DNA of 6,170 nucleotides from Clostridiales bacterium (GTDB lineage Bacteria > Bacillota > Clostridia > Christensenellales > Aristaeellaceae), in assembly GCA_004557805.1 (NCBI GenBank), contig SFFS01000225.1:1-6170 (forward strand), read 5' to 3'. The notes below the pieces were generated by a model. The model was given only the letters and a program-made list of their open reading frames with translations, was not told the origin of the DNA and made no database searches. The position numbers were made by a program, and so were the translations under genes. Below are positions 1 to 6,170 of the stretch, piece after piece (positions within the stretch are counted from its first letter, which is position 1; the number at the start of each line of letters is the position of its first letter).

Positions 1-2948
<2,948 letters not shown>

Positions 2949-3005
2949 CAAGGTTCCTCCTTATCGAGTCCATAACGGGATTTCTATCCCATCCCTAACA
3001 TATCA

Positions 3006-3034
3006 ATTATAAGGATACCTTTTCACATTGTCAA
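3006..3034 (-). promoter_or_regulatory. Consensus housekeeping promoter of the pyruvate:ferredoxin oxidoreductase gene
   Basis: Read on the minus strand, a perfect TTGACA (3034-3029) is followed by a 17-base spacer and a perfect TATAAT (3011-3006). Transcription should begin near 2999, giving a leader of about 50 bases before the ATG at 2948. Both hexamers and the spacer match the sigma-A/sigma-70 consensus, suggesting strong constitutive expression, which suits a central fermentation enzyme. The leader contains a small GGGAT/ATCCC inverted repeat (2977-2990), which could be a minor hairpin or an operator. Confidence 0.9.
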
Positions 3035-3068
3035 CCCTGAAACGCTGAATATACACGGGTTTTCGCAT

Positions 3069-3096
3069 AAAAAACAGGGGCGCAGAGCGCCCCCTG
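3069..3096 (-). terminator. Rho-independent terminator after the pyrophosphatase gene
   Basis: On the minus strand, CAGGGGGCGC and GCGCCCCTG pair around a 3-base loop (UCU), with one bulged base, and are followed directly by six T residues (A-tract 3074-3069 on the plus strand). There are also five T residues before the hairpin (3101-3097). It lies about 40 bases after the downstream stop codon of the pyrophosphatase (3138) and about 35 bases before the -35 box of the oxidoreductase promoter, so it insulates the two transcription units. Confidence 0.85.
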
Positions 3097-3137
3097 AAAA
3101 ACCGGACCCGCAGGCCTTCCGCGCAGCGAACCGCCGT

Positions 3138-3540
3138 TTATTTTCCTTCCTGCTCCCGAAAACGCGCATAGCATCTGTCCAGCACCTCGATCGCTTCCTG
3201 CTCGTCCATGAAGCGTCGCACCTCGGTTTTCAGGTGCTGCATGGTCTTATAGCACGGCCAGCAGCTTCGTATCCACATCGCCCGAATCGATCATATCCAG
3301 CGCGCCGACGATGCGCGAATCGATATAGCACCCCGGGAACGTGGGCGACGAGGTGAGCACAAGAATATCGAGCGGGTCGCCGTCCTCGCTGAGCGTATTT
3401 TCGACAAATCCGTATTCCGCCGGATAAAACGCCGCCGAATACAGCACGCGGTTGAGCTTGATCTTGCCGGTTACATGGTCGATTTCGTATTTGTTCTGGC
3501 TGCCCATCGGAATTTCGATGCGCGCTTCAACAATTCGCAT
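3138..3540 (-). pseudogene. ppa: Family I inorganic pyrophosphatase broken by an internal out-of-frame deletion
   Basis: Family I soluble pyrophosphatases hydrolyse PPi to two phosphates with Mg2+, pulling biosynthesis forward. The ATG at 3540 follows AAGGAGG with a 7-base gap. The first 96 residues are clearly this family: IEIPMGSQNKYEID (8-21; Lys17, Glu19), Arg31, AFYPAEYGF (37-45), the metal-binding EDGDPLD with Asp53, Asp55 and Asp58, and IDSGDVDTKLLAV with Asp85, Asp90 and Lys92. The frame then stops at 3249-3247 (protein 97 aa; family about 165-175). In the next frame the expected C-terminus continues: YKTMQHLKTEV, then DEQEAIEVLDRCYARF, ending with TAA at 3140-3138. The YK pair corresponds to the E. 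coli Tyr141/Lys142 active-site pair. About 32 residues between LLAV and YK are missing, so one deletion of about 95 bases explains both gap and frame change. The terminator follows the second stop. The 97-residue product lacks an active-site portion and is probably inactive; an assembly error is possible. Confidence 0.8.
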
Positions 3541-3591
3541 GAAAACGCCTCCTTCTGTGCAATGGTTCCGGGGCGATGAGGCTCGGAAAAC

Positions 3592-4263
3592 TCAGAACCC
3601 CAGCGTTTTGGGCGTAACGCCCGTATAGTCCTTGAGCATCGTCGCGCCGGGAAAGTCCTTCAGCACGGCTTCGCCCTGGTTGTCGCAATCGACGAAATAG
3701 ATTTTGCCCACGGGCGCGCTGCGCAATGCGCTGAGGCCCATGATGGAATCTTCAAAGCCGATGCATTCCTCCGCCGGCAGCCCGATGCGCTTCGCCGCCT
3801 CGAGGAACACGGCAGGGTTCGGCTTACCGGGGCGCGTGCCGTCCGAATAGACGATCCGCTCCATCGGAATCCAGTCCGTCACATGCAGGTGGGGCATATA
3901 AAATTCAAGGTTCACAAGCCCCACGCTCGTGCCGATGGCCATGGGCACGCCCTTCGCCTTCAGCGCGTCGAGCAGCTCCGGCAGCCCCTTGGCCAGATGA
4001 AAATCCTCCGGGTGCCGGAGGCATTCCTCGCGATAGTAAACCTCCTTGAGGTCGCTCAGCTCCCTGCGCCGCTCCAGCGGCATTTCGCCATGGCTGAGAA
4101 TGTTGAGAATATCGACGTTGGGCGTGCCGTGAAAGTGGTTCCAATAATCGTCGTCGTTCATTTCCTGTCCGAAAACCTCGCGGATGGTGCGCCGCCACGC
4201 GGCCACGTGGAACGGGGTATCGGGGAACATGGTGCCGTTGAAATCAAAAAGAATGCCCTTCAT
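3592..4263 (-). CDS. HAD-superfamily hydrolase, beta-phosphoglucomutase-like, with DxN motif I
   Basis: A 223-residue cytoplasmic haloacid dehalogenase-type enzyme, probably a sugar-phosphate phosphatase or phosphomutase; the substrate cannot be read from the sequence. Motif I is ILFDFNGT (4-11) with nucleophile Asp7; an alpha-helical cap follows (about 15-85). Motif II is AIGTSVG with Thr112, motif III is RPGKPNP with Lys147, and motif IV is GFEDSIMGL with Glu171/Asp172, as in HAD subfamily IA. The usual second Asp of motif I is Asn9 here. I chose the ATG at 4263 because motif I then begins at residue 4, as is normal. The open frame extends upstream only to a TTG at 4326, and a TTG three codons before the ATG is an alternative. 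The ribosome site is weak (AAAGGA, about 13 bases upstream). It ends 51 bases before the pyrophosphatase start, so the two are probably co-transcribed. No clear promoter is visible upstream. Confidence 0.88.
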   Translation of the reverse strand: MKGILFDFNGTMFPDTPFHVAAWRRTIREVFGQEMNDDDYWNHFHGTPNVDILNILSHGEMPLERRRELSDLKEVYYREECLRHPEDFHLAKGLPELLDALKAKGVPMAIGTSVGLVNLEFYMPHLHVTDWIPMERIVYSDGTRPGKPNPAVFLEAAKRIGLPAEECIGFEDSIMGLSALRSAPVGKIYFVDCDNQGEAVLKDFPGATMLKDYTGVTPKTLGF

Positions 4264-4350
4264 TCGCAGCAAAAAATCCTTTCGTGTATTAGGGCGTATC
4301 TGAAAAAGGAAGAGACGACCGCTCAAGTGGATTTTTCGTCAGTTCAAGAA

Positions 4351-4377
4351 GGGAAACCGATGGTTTAGCGGTTTCCC
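4351..4377 (-). other. Perfect 9-bp inverted repeat between the reductase and HAD genes
   Basis: GGGAAACCG (4351-4359) and CGGTTTCCC (4369-4377) are perfect complements around a 9-base loop. An internal AAACC-GAT-GGTTT (4354-4366) can form a competing shorter hairpin. On the minus strand the stem is followed by TTCTTG rather than a clean T-run, so it is a poor terminator; on the plus strand there is no T-run. It may be a transcript-stabilising or attenuating structure in the leader of the HAD gene, or an operator. The rest of 4264-4431 holds only the weaker hairpin at 4402-4418. Confidence 0.5.
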
Positions 4378-4393
4378 GACGCTGAAACGGCGG

Positions 4394-4418
4394 AAAAGAC
4401 GCTGAGATGGAGTCTCAG
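4394..4418 (-). terminator. Possible weak terminator after the SDR gene
   Basis: CTGAGA and TCTCAG (4402-4407 and 4413-4418) form a perfect 6-bp stem with a 5-base loop. Read on the minus strand it is followed by CGTCTTTT. It lies 13 bases past the stop codon of the reductase, a typical terminator position, but the stem is short and the T-tract interrupted, so read-through into the HAD gene is likely. Confidence 0.4.
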
Positions 4419-4431
4419 GGAATTTTTCACC

Positions 4432-5178
4432 CTATCCCATGTAAACGCCGCCGCCAACGTTGAGGTTCGCGCCGGTGATATACGCCGCCGCGTCGGAGGC
4501 GAGATAGACGATCGCCGTTGCCGTCTCCTCCGGCGTGCCGAGGCGGCCCATCGGAATTTCAGCCAGCCATTTCCGCCGCTTTTCCGGCGAGGCGTAGGCG
4601 ACCATATCGGTTTCGATGCGCCCGGGGCTGACGCAGTTCACGCGGATATTCTCCGGCGCAAGCTCGCGCGCCAGCGCGTAGGTCAGCGAAAGCAGCGCGC
4701 CCTTCGTCGCGCTGTATACCGTGCCGCCCGCGGAACCGGTGAACGCCGCCTGCGAGGAGAGCAGCACAATGCTGCCGCCGCCCTGCCGGCGCATCCGTTC
4801 CACCGCGCGCTGCGCGGCGAAGAACGCGCCCGCAAAATTGGTGTTGATTTCGCGGTTGAAGTGCTCCTTCGTTACCTCAGTGAACGGCGATTTCGTCAGC
4901 GTTCCGGCCGCGCATACGAGCGTATCCAGTCCATCCAGCGCTTCGGCCGCCGCGTCGACGATCCGCTCCGCGCCCTCGGGCGTGGAAACGTCGCCCTGCA
5001 CGACGAACGCGGCGCCGCCCCGCGCGCGGATCTCCTCCGCCAGCGCGTCCGCCGACGCGCGGTTTTTGTTGCAGCCGATGGCCACAGCCGCGCCCTGCGC
5101 GGCAAAAAGCAGGCACGCCGCCCGTCCGATGCCGCGCGACCCACCCGTAACCAGCACTTTCTTGCCGGTGCAATCCAT
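4432..5178 (-). CDS. Short-chain dehydrogenase/reductase, FabG-like (3-oxoacyl-ACP reductase type)
   Basis: A 248-residue classical SDR, the usual length of FabG, probably reducing a ketone or oxidising an alcohol with NAD(P)H in the cytoplasm. Seen: the Rossmann dinucleotide motif TGGSRGIG (11-18), GDV with Asp63, CAAG (89-92, in place of the usual NNAG), the catalytic tetrad Asn114, Ser142, Tyr155 and Lys159 (YSATK), SPGRIETDM (184-192) and a glycine-rich C-terminus (GGGVYMG). All catalytic residues are intact. The ATG at 5178 is chosen because it has GGGAGG eight bases upstream and starts just before the Rossmann fold; the open frame back to the TTG at 5238 would place the -35 box of the gene's own promoter inside the coding region. 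There is no acyl-carrier or fatty-acid gene next to it, so fatty-acid synthesis is not supported by context; a sugar or polyol dehydrogenase is equally possible. Confidence 0.92.
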   Translation of the reverse strand: MDCTGKKVLVTGGSRGIGRAACLLFAAQGAAVAIGCNKNRASADALAEEIRARGGAAFVVQGDVSTPEGAERIVDAAAEALDGLDTLVCAAGTLTKSPFTEVTKEHFNREINTNFAGAFFAAQRAVERMRRQGGGSIVLLSSQAAFTGSAGGTVYSATKGALLSLTYALARELAPENIRVNCVSPGRIETDMVAYASPEKRRKWLAEIPMGRLGTPEETATAIVYLASDAAAYITGANLNVGGGVYMG

Positions 5179-5209
5179 ATTCGATTCCTCCCGTAGGTTG
5201 CTGCCGTTT

Positions 5210-5238
5210 ATGATAGGCCACGGGCGCGCGTCTGTCAA
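5210..5238 (-). promoter_or_regulatory. Promoter of the SDR gene
   Basis: Minus-strand TTGACA (5238-5233) is separated by 17 bases from TATCAT (5215-5210), matching the sigma-A consensus at 11 of 12 positions. The predicted start near 5203 leaves a leader of about 25 bases holding the ribosome site. The -35 box directly abuts the stop codon of the upstream gene (5241-5239), so the reductase can be expressed independently of that gene. Confidence 0.8.
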
Positions 5239-5904
5239 CTATTCGCGGCACGTCTTTTCGATATAGGCCGCATAGGCGGCGTATTGCTCGGCCAGCGCCG
5301 CGCGCTCGCGCAGAAGGACCGCGTCGTCCGCCGTTTCCGCAAGCGCACTCATCGCCGACGCGCAGGCGTTGGCAAGCCCGGCAAGTCCCATCGCCGCCGG
5401 ATTCTTCACGCCCTGCAGGCGGCGCTGCGCCGCGCGGTTTGCGCGCGTCATTTCCGGCGCGCGAAGCGCCGCGTACTCCATGCGTTCCTGCGGGGCGAGC
5501 GCGTCCATCGCTGAAAGCGCGGTCAGCGTCTGATCGACCGTCTCCGCCGCCTCGCGCAGCGCCTGCGCGCGCCGTTTTTCCGCCGTAATGCGCAGCTCGA
5601 CCGCCTCGGCCTGCACGAGCGCAATTTCGCCGTGCGGCGCATATGCGTCGCGCGCGATTTCCGCGTCGATCAGCGTCGCGCACGCGGCCGCGCCCCGGCC
5701 GCCGTCCCGCACGAGATACCATTGCCGCGCGGGCAGCAGCAGCGTCACCGTCTGCGGCGCAGACGGCTCGTGCGCGAAAACGGCCGCCGCCTGCGGCAGA
5801 TCGGCCTTTTCGAAAAACAGGCAGGCGCCCGCCGCCAGCGCCAGCAGAAGCGTCAGAAAATCCGCGCGGGTTTTGTTCCGCGCCCGGCTTCGCGTTGTGC
5901 GCAT
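5239..5904 (-). CDS. Alanine-rich single-pass membrane or secreted protein, possibly SPOR-like, function unknown
   Basis: A 221-residue protein I do not firmly recognise. The N-terminus is basic (about seven Arg/Lys in the first 13 residues), followed by a hydrophobic segment, FLTLLLALAAGACLFF (16-31), which fits a signal anchor; the Cys28 context (AGAC) is a poor lipobox. Residues about 55-120 begin LLLPARQWYLVRDGG and loosely resemble the first strand and helix of a SPOR peptidoglycan-binding domain; this is a weak resemblance. Residues 120-221 are almost wholly helical, rich in Ala, Glu, Arg and Leu, and probably coiled coil. The protein would face outside the membrane. The start at 5904 has GGGAGGGG five bases upstream and places the basic stretch right before the hydrophobic segment; an upstream extension to 6003 has no support. 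High-GC third positions support this frame over the others in the region. It precedes the reductase gene by 60 bases. Confidence 0.75.
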   Translation of the reverse strand: MRTTRSRARNKTRADFLTLLLALAAGACLFFEKADLPQAAAVFAHEPSAPQTVTLLLPARQWYLVRDGGRGAAACATLIDAEIARDAYAPHGEIALVQAEAVELRITAEKRRAQALREAAETVDQTLTALSAMDALAPQERMEYAALRAPEMTRANRAAQRRLQGVKNPAAMGLAGLANACASAMSALAETADDAVLLRERAALAEQYAAYAAYIEKTCRE

Positions 5905-5956
5905 ATGAACCCCTCCCGGGGCCAGCGTATGCCGGCGCGCTCCGGCGCATTCCGTC

Positions 5957-5985
5957 TTGCGGCGCGCGGGAAATACCGGTATAAT
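5957..5985 (+). promoter_or_regulatory. Promoter of the plus-strand DUF6062-like gene
   Basis: TTGCGG (5957-5962), a 17-base spacer and a perfect TATAAT (5980-5985) form a sigma-A-type promoter. Transcription should start near 5992, leaving a leader of about 23 bases before the ATG at 6015. The -35 box is only half matched, but the -10 and spacing are ideal, and the element sits in the divergent intergenic region exactly where the gene needs one. Confidence 0.75.
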
Positions 5986-5999
5986 TCTCTCATTGCCAA
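5970..5999 (-). promoter_or_regulatory. Possible divergent promoter for the alanine-rich membrane protein gene
   Basis: Minus-strand TTGGCA (5999-5994) and TATTTC (5975-5970), 18 bases apart, are a mediocre sigma-A match. If real, it overlaps the plus-strand promoter, so the two would compete for polymerase; the leader to the ATG at 5904 would be about 60 bases and GC-rich. No better candidate is visible upstream of this gene. Confidence 0.3.
5973..5982. promoter_or_regulatory. Perfect palindrome ATACCGGTAT overlapping the -10 region (candidate operator)
   Basis: The 10-base perfect palindrome ATACCGGTAT ends inside the TATAAT box of the plus-strand promoter and overlaps the possible minus-strand -10 box. 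The position would let a dimeric repressor block both promoters. No regulator gene is present in the window and no second copy was noticed, so a chance palindrome is possible. Confidence 0.35.
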
Positions 6000-6014
6000 A
6001 CAAGGAGGCCGCGT

Positions 6015-6170
6015 ATGCGCTATCATATCGACACCATCCCGGTCTGGGACGCTTTCAGGCAGGACAGCGAATGCCCGCTGTGCGACCTATACAAAAAAAG
6101 CGAGGCGGAATACCTCGACAGCTTTCTCGGCGCGTCGGTGATGGAGCCGGACGTGCGCCTCGAGGTCAAC
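6015..6170 (+). CDS. DUF6062-like protein, N-terminal 52 codons (runs off right edge)
   Basis: The ATG at 6015 follows AAGGAGG with a 6-base gap and is the only plus-strand gene. The 52 visible residues start MRYHIDTIPVWDAF and contain a CPLC motif (Cys20/Cys23), an acidic-basic helix around residues 25-34 and SFLGASVMEPDVRLEVN (36-52). This matches my memory of a conserved Firmicutes family of unknown function (DUF6062), in which the CxxC probably pairs with a later Cys/His set to bind a metal; that second half lies outside the window. Cytoplasmic, as no signal peptide is seen. The family assignment is from recall, while the gene itself is well supported by its ribosome site, promoter and codon usage. 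Confidence 0.8.
   Translation, partial: MRYHIDTIPVWDAFRQDSECPLCDLYKKSEAEYLDSFLGASVMEPDVRLEVN

Noticed and set aside
3138..3540. Programmed frameshifting to make full-length pyrophosphatase
   Set aside because: No slippery site is evident at the junction, and about 32 residues of the family core would still be missing after a frame change.
3883..4368. 161-codon plus-strand open frame opposite the HAD gene
   Set aside because: The minus-strand HAD frame has all four family motifs, and this frame has no known domain.
5932..5948. CCGGCGC repeated twice with a 10-base period in the membrane-protein leader
   Set aside because: It is only two copies in a very GC-rich stretch, easily due to chance.
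4877..5950. 357-codon minus-strand open frame spanning the SDR and membrane-protein region
   Set aside because: It is Arg/Gly/Ala-rich, overlaps two better-supported genes in another frame, and includes out-of-frame copies of the SDR Rossmann region; a GC-rich shadow.
5632..6141. Plus-strand open frames across 5588-6141
   Set aside because: They are Arg-rich and antisense to the membrane-protein gene, and they overlap the promoter and start of the gene at 6015, whose frame has the ribosome site and a recognisable sequence.

Overview
This GC-rich window looks like chromosomal DNA from an anaerobic Gram-positive bacterium of the Clostridia. The reasons are a single-chain pyruvate:ferredoxin oxidoreductase, strong AGGAGG-type ribosome binding sites before most genes, housekeeping promoters close to the TTGACA/TATAAT consensus, and a protein start that I recall as DUF6062-like, a family of Firmicutes. 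High GC and alanine-rich proteins would suit a Christensenellales/Oscillospiraceae-like gut lineage, but that finer placement is only inference.

Layout: everything except the last gene is on the minus strand. From right to left these are a small alanine-rich single-pass membrane or secreted protein, possibly SPOR-like (5904-5239); a FabG-like short-chain dehydrogenase/reductase with its own promoter (5178-4432); an intergenic stretch with two hairpins (4431-4264); a HAD-family phosphatase or phosphomutase (4263-3592); and a family I inorganic pyrophosphatase broken by an internal out-of-frame deletion (3540-3138), followed by a good intrinsic terminator (3096-3069). Next comes a near-ideal promoter (3034-3006) driving the pyruvate:ferredoxin oxidoreductase, which starts at 2948 and runs off the left edge after 982 codons. 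On the plus strand, a divergent promoter (5957-5985) serves the partial gene starting at 6015.

How the genes work together: the oxidoreductase stands alone as a highly expressed core-metabolism gene, making acetyl-CoA and reduced ferredoxin. The HAD enzyme and the pyrophosphatase are 51 bases apart and probably share a transcript. The reductase and the membrane protein are also adjacent, with a separate promoter between them. No pathway obviously links these units.

I found no mobile element, CRISPR array, tRNA, rRNA or defence system, and no convincing new multi-gene system. The most notable points are the broken pyrophosphatase, which one deletion of about 95 bases would explain; a HAD enzyme with Asn in place of the second catalytic Asp; and a perfect palindrome overlapping the -10 box of the divergent promoter.
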